Assembly: GCA_944472135.2 (NCBI GenBank)
Contig: OX235262.1
Coordinates: forward strand, 62,158,440-62,222,439
Direction of reading: 5' to 3'
From: Trichobilharzia regenti
Lineage: Eukaryota; Platyhelminthes; Trematoda; Strigeidida; Schistosomatidae
DNA length: 64,000 nt
Below are positions 21,290 through 32,564 of the stretch, piece after piece (positions within the stretch are counted from its first letter, which is position 1; each line of letters opens with the position of its first letter). The notes beneath the pieces were generated by a model. That model had not been told where the DNA came from and ran no database searches. It was given only the letters and a program-made list of their open reading frames with translations. Made by a program: the position numbers and the translations under genes.

Positions 21290-23640
21290 ACTATGTCGAC
21301 TGAGTTAGCCAAAGCAGAACAGTGAAAAGGAGAATGAAACCTATCAAATCTTTAGAAAGCCAAAATCCTGAAAAGAATCTCCCTCTAGACCCATGTCAAT
21401 ATGTCCATAATTTTTCCAGTGTTACACTGGATAAATTCCAATTAGAAGCATTATCAAGGATTTAAGATTAACCAACTCGATACTAATATCCAGTTTGAGA
21501 AATTCCTTCTAAGAAACATAAGACTTGATCACATCGTCACATGATAAACTCGTTAGGCTCAAAACTACACTAGTCGATAGTTGTCAGCAGTATAAAACAC
21601 TGGTCATTCTAACAAAAGTTCGCTAACTAGACAACATAGCGAAGCCATGAAAAACTTCAGGAACAATGAAAGCATTATAATCAGTAGGCCTGATAAAGGA
21701 GTCGGAATAGTACTGATGAATAAGTGTGATTACATTGACAAACTGGATTCGCTTCTAACCGATGAGACGAAATTTCAACAGGTCTAGATGGAAAAGCTGA
21801 TATGCAGCTAACAAATACGCTTAAAGAGCTGAGCGAAAATGGATTAATATCAGAGGCAGCCTACAACCGTTTTAAACTTGCTGAAAATAATACTTCACGA
21901 TAGTATAGTTTGCCCAAATTATACACACTAGGACTTCCTTTTCATCCAGTCTTAGATATGCCTAATTTCACCTAACACGGAGTGGTGAATTGGCTAGTTG
22001 AAATCCTTCTGTGGTGAGAGCAGGTTGCTAGCCAATTCGGTGGACATTAATTTACGTCAGTGTTTATGTCGCAAACATTGGTCGTGAGAAAATATGAACA
22101 AGACTGATTCAACAACCAATCACAGCAGACTTTGTGTAGGCAATACAGTTAACATATAAATGATCTGACATTCAAGAAACAGTCACAAAGAGATGCAAAG
22201 TTAACTTTCTGTGAGAAACAACCATCAGAAGTTTGTGTTTGTTTGCTCGTATAAGCTATAAATAATGTACATGAAAATATATAAATACGTGTTGATTTCC
22301 TTAATAAACGATCTGCTGCCTGGCCCTTGTCTTCTCTTGTTACTTTCCTACCACCACACAATAAAGTGGTAAATCACACAGTTAAAAGCGTCTTTCAATT
22401 CATTTCTCACTAACACGATGTTAGCGTAAATGGAAAGCGAATGTTGTCCTTAGATGTCGCATCACTGTTCACCAATGTACCACTTATAGAGACTGTAGAA
22501 TTAATACACCAACAAATACTAAGAAAGAAGTTCAATATCAGAATTCCAATTATTAGTCTCAAATAACCACCTCTGAAACGCGCTATGGGTGTACACTTCA
22601 CATTCAATAACCTTTACTACAGCCAAATCGATGGTACCGCCATGGGTTCTCCATCGGATCTAATTTTGGCAGATTTATTTCCTGCTAAGCTTGGAAATTG
22701 TCGGCTGAAACTGGTAATCAATAAAACAGATTCTTATTTTCGTTATGTTGATGATAAGTTTATTATTCTTGATGCCAAAGCCCACAGAGGTAATATGTTA
22801 ACACAACTTAATGACACTTATGCATCGCTCATCTCCATTTGTGAAGAAGGACATGATGGTAGACTACACTTCATTGATGTTCACTTGAGCAGAAGCGATG
22901 ATGGTTTACTCAAGAGAGATGTCAATGGAAAACCTACATCTATTGGACAGTATACACACTTCAGTTTTGTGCAAATCTGACACAAAATCAATTTGGTCAT
23001 ATGTCTTACGAATAGAGCAGGAAGGATCTGTACAGGTGACTCACTAGAAAATGAATTAGGATACATCCAAAATACGTTGGGTTTTCTTAGTAGATTTGTA
23101 AGAAACATGAATACCGTGCATAATAACGGTTAAAAAGAAACAATTGTTACCAAAACTGCTATTCACTGGGGACATGGCTAGTGAAGTCCTACATCTAAGA
23201 TTATCTAGAGTTACAAAACAGACTTGTACTACGGCCATCCTTTTATTCGTTACTTCCCACCTGACCAGTTATGATTGATCAAGCGGAAGATAAGCTGCCT
23301 AGCTGTAGCACTTCTATATGCGTTTATAAATTTATCTGTTCTTGAGGAGAAAGGTACACAGAGCGAACAGCTAGATAGCTCAACAAACGTATTACTGAGC
23401 ATCATCCTTCGTGGTTCAGAAAAGGTCAAATAAAATCTATGAGAAGTTCTACTCTGTTTCATTTGATTTATAACAGTCTCCAATTGAACAGAAGAAGTGT
23501 CTTCAAGCTTATCTGTCTCATTCCATCGGCCTTTTTGAAAGAAATTCGAATCCGCCTGTTGCACACAGTCAAAGCTATGGAAATCCAAGAGAACCATCCT
23601 AGTCCTTTTTCCCTCCCTTGGCCTAGGTAAATTCTAATTA
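21290..23640 (+). pseudogene. Penelope-like element body, RT plus GIY-YIG endonuclease
   Basis: The parts are in the normal order for a Penelope-like element. An N-terminal region (LDKFQLEALS near 21430; IIISRPDKGVGIVLMNKCDY near 21680) is followed by a fingers region (YSLPKLYTLGLPFHPVLDMP near 21905-21962). RT motif A is LDVASLFTNVP (22445-22480), motif B QIDGTAMGSP (22624-22655) and motif C YVDD (22745). A thumb follows, then an endonuclease with YKFICS, EHHPSWFRKGQ (near 23320-23420) and a C-terminus ending FSLPWPR at 23628. The longest open piece is 131 codons. Many stops and frameshifts, and a ~370-bp insertion at 22010-22378 between the fingers and motif A, show it is dead. The GIY-YIG core has lost key residues (ER in place of IGR). 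Confidence 0.85.
22010..22378 (+). mobile_element. Probable solo LTR nested in the PLE
   Basis: PLE coding sequence stops after VVNWLVEIL (about 22009) and resumes with VKSVFQF at about 22380, so 22010-22378 is an insertion. It starts TGTG and ends CACA. It contains TATAAATA-like boxes near 22255-22285 and an AATAAAC polyadenylation-type signal near 22302, the layout of an LTR on the plus strand. The flanking five bases do not match, so the boundaries are approximate. No second copy is in the window. Confidence 0.5.
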
Positions 23641-23754
23641 AAAACTACCCACCCTTTCTTATTCTCCATTTCTTTTGTACTTTTATGATATTTATTTAGA
23701 CTATGATCATGTGTCCACTTCACCTTTAGGATTACATAACTCTCAAGATTTGAC

Positions 23755-24040
23755 CTGATTTATTTATTGAATTGTCTACAAATTCACACTACCTTCGTTA
23801 TTCCTATCGCCACCTATGTAAACTCCCTGTACTTTTGTTAACACCCACCTTATTATGATTGTTTTTGCCATCTTTATAATCATCGTTACTACTGACGCTC
23901 AAAACACTTAACACTTATTATGTTTTGATCCACAAACTCATCTTCATTGGTTAAATGTTTAATATATAAAGTTGTGTAGATTAAAGTAAAGCCTGAAGAA
24001 GATATAACAGCAAACAACCTTGTTCGCTTATATGTCTTTT
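23755..24040 (+). repeat. Terminal pseudo-LTR copy of PLE
   Basis: The reverse complement of 20930-21195. It ends in CCTGAAGA (23989-23996) followed by GCAAACAACCTTGTTCGC. With the opposite copy, this suggests a hammerhead: arms AAGC/GCTT, CTGAAGA, A-rich strand, stem III AACAA-CC-TTGTT, and a cleavable C. In this copy the GAAA is damaged. Confidence 0.7.
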
Positions 24041-25453
24041 GCTAATAATCTTTTTTTCTGAATATATGCCTTCACCTGTTTCATTTCGTGTGTTGTTTGT
24101 TCCATGATGGAATTTTCACTGCAGTTTTGCTATATCCTCTTCATTGCATACTGCTTTGTACTAGACGTTCACTCTGATACCTTTTATAGGCTTTGATCAA
24201 CTTGCCAGTTTTCCTTTCGCACATTGTAGGAATCTGTTATCACTAATCATCACCAGTGTGTCTCATCTTAACAACATTTTGTAATTGAATTGTGTTCAGC
24301 AAGCTTGTGGCACAAATAATGTTTATTCAGTCATTATACAACTAATCTGTTATTCTGCGCAAAACATGAATCCCCCGCATAACTCACCATTATTGTAACG
24401 ATAACAAATATTATGTTTTACAAATGTAAGAACCTGAAGAGAATTTATTGAAAGGCATATTTTTTGTTCATACTGACTTCTAATTTTTATATAAATAACT
24501 TAACATTAACTGATTTTGCACACTGTTGGTGAGTCACCTAGCTTGGTGACGACAGTGTGAAAATCACAGATACAAATCAGTCATCAATAAGGACAATAGA
24601 CACATTGTGCTGTTTACTGTGTAATGATGAATCAGTGGAAGTCAAATATTTACATGCTTTAATTAATTAGTCTAAAGATGGTCATTTGTATTACATGACT
24701 GAATACGTGAGGAACTGCATGAACAGAATGACACGTATTAATAAGCTTGTTGGTATATGAATGAGAAAAATTATATTTTCTACATTTAAGTAAAGAAGTT
24801 AGGCATTAATTACAGGTGTAAGTTTAGGTGATTTATATTATTCGAAGTGAGCAAAAAACGAGAACGTGAGGTCAGTGTTATTGAATGAAACCGTGCTAAC
24901 CAAACTCAATCAAAGTGACAAAACTAAAGGAAGACAGAAATGTTTACCACGGTAGGGAAAGATGTCCAACAGTTGCATTCTGAATATCCTCATTAGATCT
25001 ACGACTGAGAAATTCGTAGGGAAATGTAACTCATGTATACTTTAATCACCTTAAATAATTATAGAATGCCATTTTCGTGACCAACATCTCTCAAGTGACA
25101 GGCAGTTACACTGATGAAAACTTTCACACGTAGCAGTCTCAGGCTGCTTGGAACCGACTCAGACATTGGATTGAAAATCCTTCTTTCTGTTTGTTTGATG
25201 TATATACTGCAGAGAAGTACAAGTACGCTGACATGTGCAGTTTGCAGTAACCTGAATGAGGGACTTATTAGAATTACGTTAACTTGACTAAAGTAGTTTC
25301 TGGATAAATCATCTTGAGCACAGCTTTTGTTTCGTATTTAGTTCTTTCAGACGCCTTGTTATCACTGAATCTTAGCTGTTACTTTTATACCTCTATTTCG
25401 TGTATAACTTCCGTTTCCAACTCTGGCATGTTAGCATAATTTTTCCGTACTAC
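24041..25453. other. No recognisable gene
   Basis: AT-rich sequence without convincing ORFs or repeats that I could match. Confidence 0.4.
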
Positions 25454-25650
25454 TGGGTCGGTGGTACAGTGGCTAGGACTCTCGCCGACCATGTACATGG
25501 TCCGTGGTTTGAGCCCACGCCGACGCACACCTGATATCTATGGTTGGCCTGCGAATTTTGGGCTACCGATATCCACGCTGAAAATTCCACACTTGTCCCA
25601 GAAATACGGTGTGGAATCAAGCTGTAATCAAAAATAAATAATAAATAAAT
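25454..25650 (+). mobile_element. tRNA-derived SINE, family A
   Basis: Head GTCGGTGGTACAGTGGCTAG (A box) with a decayed B box GTGGTTTGAGCC. The family body follows (GACGCACACCTGATATCTAT, then GGGCTACCGATATCCACGC and GTGTGGAATCAAGCTGTAA) and an AAATAAATAAT tail. No target duplication was found by eye. Confidence 0.8.
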
Positions 25651-26917
25651 AAGCTTACCAACATTTACCCATTTCTCTTTATTTTCAATTGCGTTATGCT
25701 GAATATCACTAAGTTAGACCAATAAAGTATGTGGACATCTTTTAAGATGATATCAGAATTGTTTTTAGTTTGAATAGGGTTTGTAAAAACATGTGAACAC
25801 AATATTCAAAGAATAGACTCTTCCACGAATTTATTATCAGACTGTACATTCGTATATACATATATATAATTTTTAAGAAACTATATTCTGTGAGGAAACG
25901 GGTGCAAAATCAGTAGGATTAATACGATGATTAGGCAAATAGGAAGTTACGCAATATGGCAGGGAGTTTAAAAAGATGGATTTTAACACTGCAAAAACTG
26001 TGTTGAAATAAAATAATAAATAAAAGAAGTGAAATCATACCGGAATCTATTCACAATGGAAATACTAACAATCATGTAAATGGTGAGAATAAGTGAAAGG
26101 TACACGGATTAAATGAATAGAACTTCCCAGGTAGAAATAGGAATTACACATACTTCTTTTGTGCATAGATGCCTGGCTTAGATTCATGAGTGACCAAAGA
26201 CTTCTCTTTCTTCAAAAGTTTCAAAGGAAAAAACGCGTTAAGTTAGCATGAATTCCATAAACGATCTTAAAATCACGTTCGGTGTTGGTAGAGTGACACA
26301 AGACGACCAGTTGTTCTCATACTCTTCCTCCCTCCCTTGTAAAACTATTTCTGAATGTACTTCCATATCCATATGCAAAGCATTCTCGAACTACAGCTGA
26401 TGCAATCTCGTCTACAAGAGCAGGTGAACTAATAGATGGACATGCAGACCGAAAGACGAAGGAGGTTATCTTCTGCACTAACGCTGAACAACTTCTGACT
26501 GGTGACAATCAATTTAGAGTCTAGCTGCAAACAGTGTCTTACTGACTGATTTAGAAAGAAGATTTTTGTGCATAAGTGAAACATGATTACCATTGAATTT
26601 CAGATTTATGAAGATGGCTTATAGTGTTTAACCTTCGTGTTTTTGTCAATAAAACCTTTTGGGTGGCTGTTTTCATAAAATGTGGTTTTCGGAAAAAAGA
26701 AAGCTTTGTATCAGTTAAGTAAGAACTACACGTGTTTCACTTCCTGCAGCAGAGGGAATAAACCAGATTTATTTATTGCCTAATAAAAGAATTTCTAATT
26801 GATATATAGCATGTTTACTCACTGACATAAATGACATTACTGATAAGCCGTCCTTCATAGACGACGTTAATTACAAGTAATCAAATACTCTTATTTGCAT
26901 TGGATGCAGAACTTTGT

Positions 26918-26932
26918 CCCCCCCCCCCCCCC
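26918..26932 (+). repeat. C15 homopolymer
   Basis: Fifteen consecutive C residues directly at the 5' edge of the RTE fragment that begins at 26933. Confidence 0.9.
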
Positions 26933-28190
26933 GATCAAAACAAGCTAGATTCCGGAAGGACAAATCATATGCTGATCAAACTGCAACTGTACACATCGTC
27001 ATCACAGAAGAAAGCATAGAAGGGTAGTCAAACCTCTACCTCAACTTCAATGACTTTGAAAAGGCCTTCGAAAGACAGCGTTGACCAAGAAAGAATTTGA
27101 AAACTATTTCAACACTATACCAAAGTCTTTGTCAACCTTACTCAAGAGCTATGCGACAATGCCACATGTCAGGTGATCCACAGGGAGAAACTTAGAAAGG
27201 CTTTCAAAGGGAATACAGCAGCAAGACAAGCTGTCTGCCGATTATCACCAATGATACTCCTAATTGTGGTGAACTGAATTAGGCGCCAGACTATGCGTTG
27301 GAAGTGAGAAGACAGGAATACTCTGGACCACCGATGAGAAGAGCCTAGAATATCCAGATTTCTCAGATGTCATATGACACACAAACTCGAAGACTTGCAG
27401 GTGAAAGCCAACAAAGCGGCTGAAGAGGCAGGCAGCGAAGACAGAACTCCAGGTGAAAATAGAGAGGATTGAGGTGATGAAGGTAACCAACAAACAATAA
27501 CGAGCACCAATCACCGTCAACGGGAGAGATTTGGTAGAGATTACTTGTTTCACTTATGGAGGAAGCATCGTTTGAACCACAGGTGGAACGGTTGAAGACA
27601 TAAAAACCAGCCAGAATCAGGAAGGCAAGATACGCCTTCATCAACCTGAAACCAGTTTGGAAATCGTCTGCGCTCAGCCTCAGCATAAACAACAAGATTC
27701 GGATTTTCAAAACAAAAGTTAAGTCAGTCAGTTCTTCTATACTGGTAAGAAACTTGGCAAGCGTATCACGGAAAGAAGTTTCAACAAGCTACAAACTTTT
27801 ATCAACAGCTAACTTGACTGCATACTGAAGATAAAATGACCAGCCAGCCAGAAAAAGTTAGCAACAACAAACCCTGGCAACTAACCAACCAAGAGCCGAT
27901 CGCTCAACAAATATGTAGGAGAAAATTGAGATGGATTGAGCATACGTCGAGGAAGCCGTCGAATGATATCGCGCACCAGGCGATAGCTCGATTTTAATCG
28001 CAATTGGAAGGGACAAGTGGGTCATTAGTGCAAGGATGACATGCAAGAGATCGTGTGAGGGAGGGTGAGAAATTATCGGCAGTTGTGGATCCATCTGAAG
28101 ACGACAGCAGAAAATAGGAGAAAGTGGAGATGTGTTGCTGAAGCCCTATGTTTCGCCCGGAACCCAACGGAATAATAATAATAATAATAA
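26933..28190 (+). pseudogene. RTE-type LINE, 5'-truncated RT and C-terminus
   Basis: Frames give QAGFRKDKS and DQTAT (26938-27000), the motif A region FNDFEKAFE (27046-27075), and later YGGSIV..TGGTVEDIK (near 27555-27605). The RTE C-terminal signature follows: LATNQEPIAQQI, KLRWIEHTSRKPSND (27880-27970). It closes with AGCCCTATGTTTCGCCCGGA and an (AAT)n tail at 28172-28190, the RTE 3' end. Stops and frame changes run throughout; the endonuclease is absent. The family resembles the schistosome RTE elements (SR2 type). Confidence 0.8.
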
Positions 28191-29384
28191 ATGTCCTTAT
28201 TGAAGTTATAAGACTATAAGCACTAGACAGTCATGTCTTATTGTAAACAGATTTTAAATCTAGTGTTGTATGTTACTATCAATCACATCAGTAGTACTGT
28301 TTGATAAGGAGATCAAAGTGGTCAAAACATCAGGTGTGAGTCCTTTCCAAAAACTCTTATCAGTCAATAGTAAGAGTCATCATGTAATTAGGCTTGCTTT
28401 CTTGACTATCAATTCTTATATGAAACAAATCATGTATTGTGATCTGACTGTTTTGGTAAGTTCTCATCTCTTTTAAATAATATGAATATACTGAGTTTTA
28501 AAGTTTTGTTTCCATGAAAGAGGAAAAAGAATACGTTTCATGCGGTATACAACATATTTTCCTGTTAAACTATAGATTAAGTAGTAAGTCAAATAAACTT
28601 TCCCAGTTGACTATAATCTATGAATTCTTCATATCATAGATTGTTGTAGCGGTATTCATTCTGCATATAATTAAATAAACAAATAAATTTATGACTCGAA
28701 ATTGTATAAAATGGCAGCCGATCAATACTATAAACATTCCAGAATTTAGTTCGATACATTTGATAATTACTTTTTTTATTCTTCTGTGGTTTATAATTTT
28801 CTCTTTCCTAAAAACAGTAGGCAGTAATCTTGTTAAGTGAACACTACATCTCTCATCTTCTTTTATTGGGTGTTTTTAGATTTACATATTGTAGAATAAA
28901 ACAAAAATGATGTGAAATCATTGGATAAAGAAAAATTTCGTGTCTTTGTTGTAATTATCAAAATACTATGTTTCTCAGCACTAATCAGAAAAGCGCAACT
29001 GTAAATTGGAGAAAATATTATCCCTTTATAAACTGAAACTTAAGTAAGTGGCTTTATCACCAGAGGTTTCAGGTCATAATCCTGCTACCTTGTGCACATA
29101 AATTACTCCCTGGTTAGTGACCAATTAATTTGTTAAGTTTAGGATATTTCTTTGATTATTATACAGCCAAATCGAGTAGGGAATGAGGGTAACTTACGAT
29201 TAGAACATTTAAAGGAATCAAGAGTCACTGGCAGGGCATTTATGAGTTTGTTATCCTATAACTGAAGAAATGGTTTTCACTTATAACGATGAGTTACTAT
29301 AATTCACATCTGAAGTTAGTTAAGACTAACTTTACAAGGTCAACGCATCTAAACTTTCCACTGATCATAACATTTCTAGCCATA
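28191..29384. other. No recognisable gene
   Basis: AT-rich sequence; nothing supportable was seen. Confidence 0.4.
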
Positions 29385-29387
29385 AAA

Positions 29388-29520
29388 CTACGGAATAGCC
29401 ATTTCGTCCTACCCCAGGACTCTTTATCGGCACGCATCCGTGAACCCATTTACGCACCTCACCTACGAACGCCAGGTTACAAAGCGAGCCCACTAACCAC
29501 TCAGCCACTGTGGCGAAATC
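29388..29520 (-). mobile_element. tRNA-derived SINE with decayed hammerhead
   Basis: On the minus strand a tRNA-like head (CAGTGGCTGAGTGGTTAGTG) is followed by a hammerhead remnant. That has stem II GTCC...GGAC around TGGGGTA, an intact GAAA and a 3' arm. The core reads GATAAAGA and so is broken. The loop sequence differs from families B and C, so it is a separate or old subfamily. Confidence 0.55.
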
Positions 29521-30546
29521 CAGTGACCTTATTCTCAATATATAGCGCGACTACCAGCCATCGGATTAACGCAGTGTTCTATAGTGACTGACTACAGCGT
29601 AGAATTCCTGGAGTCCTAGGATGAAGTTGTAATCAGTAGGATCTACTAAGTTGAGTCTAAAGGCAGATACTTGCCGCTAAACACCGACTGGTGCTTGGAA
29701 CCAATCAAATCCCTAAAAACCGACACTTAGAGATTTAAAGTACAGTTTTAACGCACGTCCACAAAAATGGAAGAGTTTTATGCCTGAAACTATAGGAATC
29801 AGACAAAATGTCTAGAAGTTGACTGCCTTTAGAGGTCATCATGTTCAGTTTACGTCATTAAATAAAGCTGATATACACAATGGATTGTTAAATAACAGAC
29901 ATGGAGAGGTATGCAGACTAAAATATATCAATAATAATGACAAGACGAATACAGTCTTTGTTTTTATTTGATATTTAAGTAGAATGGAATGTAGGTATGT
30001 CCTTCTGAAAGTTAGAACAAGTCAAGTCTGTCAGCTAATGACACTATTTACGACTTAGTCATTTTTAGACTTTAGTCTGAAATATATAACTTAAAAGAAT
30101 GGTGTACACTAAAAAGGAGTGATTTCCTCAGGAGAACGATGAGAGGAATGCAAATAATTTAACTAGTAATGATAGCAATAATAATAATAACGCTGGTAGT
30201 AATGATGATATTTTTAAAAACAACTTGGTAATTCAGATGCACGTAGAAGGAAATATGATAAACGACGTCACTGGCAATTACACGGCTAGTATAACAATAC
30301 TAATAATACATTTATTCTGAAAAATACGTTAATAAATCTTACAGAATCTTCAACACGTTACATTACAAAGTATTTCCTCTTTGTGTAGAATCTTTAAGTA
30401 AGTTTATAATCAGTTATAAATCATTCGAAGTAGCATGCTTCCATTCAAAGAACACTCGAATAAAGGTGGTCTGCTTAAATCGTTGGGTAAACTTATTTTC
30501 AACAAAACAAATCCCATCTAATTTACTCAGTTGTACTTTGTTTTAA

Positions 30547-30548
<2 letters not shown>

Positions 30549-30591
<43 letters not shown>
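30549..30591. repeat. (TA)n microsatellite
   Basis: About 42 bases of uninterrupted TA directly before the RTE fragment. Confidence 0.95.
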
Positions 30592-30593
<2 letters not shown>

Positions 30594-31445
30594 GGACTCA
30601 CACAAAAAACTTGGAGGATCTGGACTTCGCCGATGATATGTGTCTGACTTCCCACAAACTGGAAGACATGCAAGTGTAAAGCAACAAGCTGGCAGAAGAA
30701 GCATCAAAGATAGGACACCATTCAGGCGGACATAGATAAAACAGAGGTGATGAAGATTCCTGGCCAACATCAACAGCAACAACAACAGACAACAATCAGC
30801 ATAAATGGGAGGAACCTGAAAGAAACAACCTCCTTTACCTACCTCGGAAGCATCGTTTCAACTACAGGCGGACGGAACTGATGAGGATATCAAAGCAAGA
30901 ATCGGGAAAGCGAAATAAGCTCTCATTACTCTCAAGTCTCTGTGGAGGTCAACAGCACTGAGCACCAAAAATAAGATCCGGATTTCCAACTCCAGTGTGA
31001 AGTGAGTGCTACTATACGGATCAGAGACTTGGCGCGTCATGAAGAGCACGTCAAACAAATTACAGACCTTCATTAACAGTTGTCTTCGCTCAATACTCAA
31101 GATCAGATGGCCAACCAGAAAAGATCAGCAACAGGGATCTCTGGCAATGAGCGAACTAACCAGAAGCCAATTGTGCAACAAATAGGCAGGAAGAAATGGA
31201 GATGGTTTGGCCATACACTGAGGAAACCATCAAGTGACATCACTAGACAAATCTTCGAGTGGAACCCGAAAAGGAAGCGGTGAGTTGGTCGTCAGTGCAA
31301 ATGTGACTTGGAGGAGGTGATGTGAAGAGGAGATGAAAGCATGCGGGCAGACTTGGAGCCAGGTGAAAACTCTAGCAGAGAACCGAACGCAATGGAGACG
31401 CACGGCTGAAGCCCTTTGGTACTCTAGGAATTAAAGGAAATAATA
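30592..31445 (+). pseudogene. RTE-type LINE, C-terminal part of RT
   Basis: It starts just upstream of RT motif C: NLEDLDFADDMCLTSHKLED (30604-30675). Then come SFTYLGSIVS (30832-30862) and TGGRN, ARIGKA, the KIRISNSSVK region, and the signature QKPIVQQIGRKKWRWFGHTL (31160-31225), ending DITRQIFEWNPKRKR (31283). In-frame stops occur at 30678 and elsewhere. The 3' end has lost the usual AATAAT tail. It is 5'-truncated, like most RTE copies. Confidence 0.8.
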
Positions 31446-31454
31446 CCTTCGCAA

Positions 31455-31570
31455 GAAAAATTTGTTCTATTGATATAAGTATAAAACTTGGGCACTGTGA
31501 TAGAGTATAACTCCATAATGGATAAGATTTTATTTTAATAAATCATTCAGTGTTGTACGCATACTCATTT
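31455..31570 (+). repeat. Interspersed repeat, copy 1 (inverted copy at 35510-35640)
   Basis: It contains TTGATATAAGTATAAAACTT, CACTGTGATAGAGTATAACT and GGATAAGATTTTATT. The same words run on the minus strand at 35510-35640. The family is unknown. Confidence 0.6.
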
Positions 31571-32075
31571 TTGAATGGCTTTAAAGATACGGCTGGATCG
31601 GTTTGCAACGGAAAAATACGTCGGGAGTTGGAGAATATTGCAGATATGATAATATTCCGTTGAATGATAAGCCTTAGATTACTGTTTTACTTGAAGATTA
31701 TATATAAGGAGTAGAGAAAGCCAAGGTGAAAATTCTGCTCTGTTTGTAAACATGTTGTTCAGAATAAAGGTTTAATTACTACGACTAAAATTTGTGCTTT
31801 TTATTCTATTCCGTACGAAAAATTCGTAATGGTAGGCTCAAGCTCAATTTCAAAATCTGAGTAAGTACAGGTTGTAATTCATTTGACTTAATCAAATCAG
31901 TAAAACACCATGAAATAGGGTAAATAAGATGCATTTGGATGGATGTAAATTTAGGTAGCCCAGTGATTTAAGTAGGCCGCTACCAGCTCGAAGACAGACA
32001 TCAGTACAAAAATAAGTATATTAAGCAAATAAAAAGAAGAAATAAAATGATAATAAAGAAGGATTTATTTTATGG

Positions 32076-32345
32076 TGTTAGATGGTTGAAGGCAATCGGC
32101 AGGAAGCCTTGGACCTAGGTTTCGTGCTAGTTGGCACTCGTCAGCAAGGCGTATCTGCAACCTTGAAGGAACTCATGTCCCTTCTGAGATTCGAACCCGC
32201 GTCACCCAGTGCTGCAGTTAGAGACGTTACCACTGAGCTATTCGGGCCCGCGATTGATCTCCTGTAGGACTGTAGTGGATATTTTGATTGGACACCAGTA
32301 ACTAGTGTGATGCGTCTAGTCCTCTGATTGGTGTAGATTTATTTT
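32076..32345 (-). mobile_element. Hammerhead-bearing SINE, family D
   Basis: Read on the minus strand it has three modules. First comes a tail-like module (ACTAGTTACTGGTGTCC and AAAATATCC, 32345-32280). Next is a tRNA-like head, with A box TAGCTCAGTGGTAACG and B box GGGTTCGAATC (32255-32180). Last is a hammerhead ribozyme (32150-32106) and a short 3' piece. The other copies are at 36268-36605 (same order) and 61640-61945 (tail module downstream of the ribozyme). No coding capacity. Expected to be transcribed by RNA polymerase III from the A and B boxes. Confidence 0.8.
32106..32150 (-). ncRNA. Intact type I hammerhead ribozyme (SINE-D)
   Basis: On the minus strand: stem I arm GCCTTG; catalytic core CTGACGA; stem II GTGC/GCAC closing a CAACTA loop; GAAA; stem III ACCT/AGGT with no spare loop; cleavage triplet GTC; and stem I arm CAAGGC. 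All stems pair perfectly and every invariant core base is present. The predicted cut is between 32112 and 32111. Self-cleavage would release a defined 5' end. The minimal stem III suggests that two copies must pair (dimeric hammerhead), as described for retrozymes and for the schistosome Sm-alpha ribozyme class. Confidence 0.88.
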
Positions 32346-32564
32346 ATTTTATGAAATCTCCTCTGAAAAAAGAGCCTCTTCAGTCATTCAAAATAGGAAA
32401 TACAGAATGTCATGTTTGAAGCTGGCTTGAAATGAAACACTATGATACAGTATAACTGTTAACATTATTACTGATAATAAATATATTCTTGATAACGATG
32501 ATAATGTTATTATTCTGAACAGCGCCTTTTGCAAACATTAGACAGTCCTTAGAGGTTAATTTGG

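Noticed and set aside
26317..26508. Minus-strand 63-codon frame (includes ALVDEIASAVVRECFAYGYG) as a host exon
   Set aside because: It reads somewhat like protein and has a weak acceptor and donor, but there is no recognisable family and no neighbouring exon. I could not support it.
30543..30795. Minus-strand ORFs of 65 and 80 codons over the TA run
   Set aside because: They are antisense shadows of the RTE reverse transcriptase and of the microsatellite.
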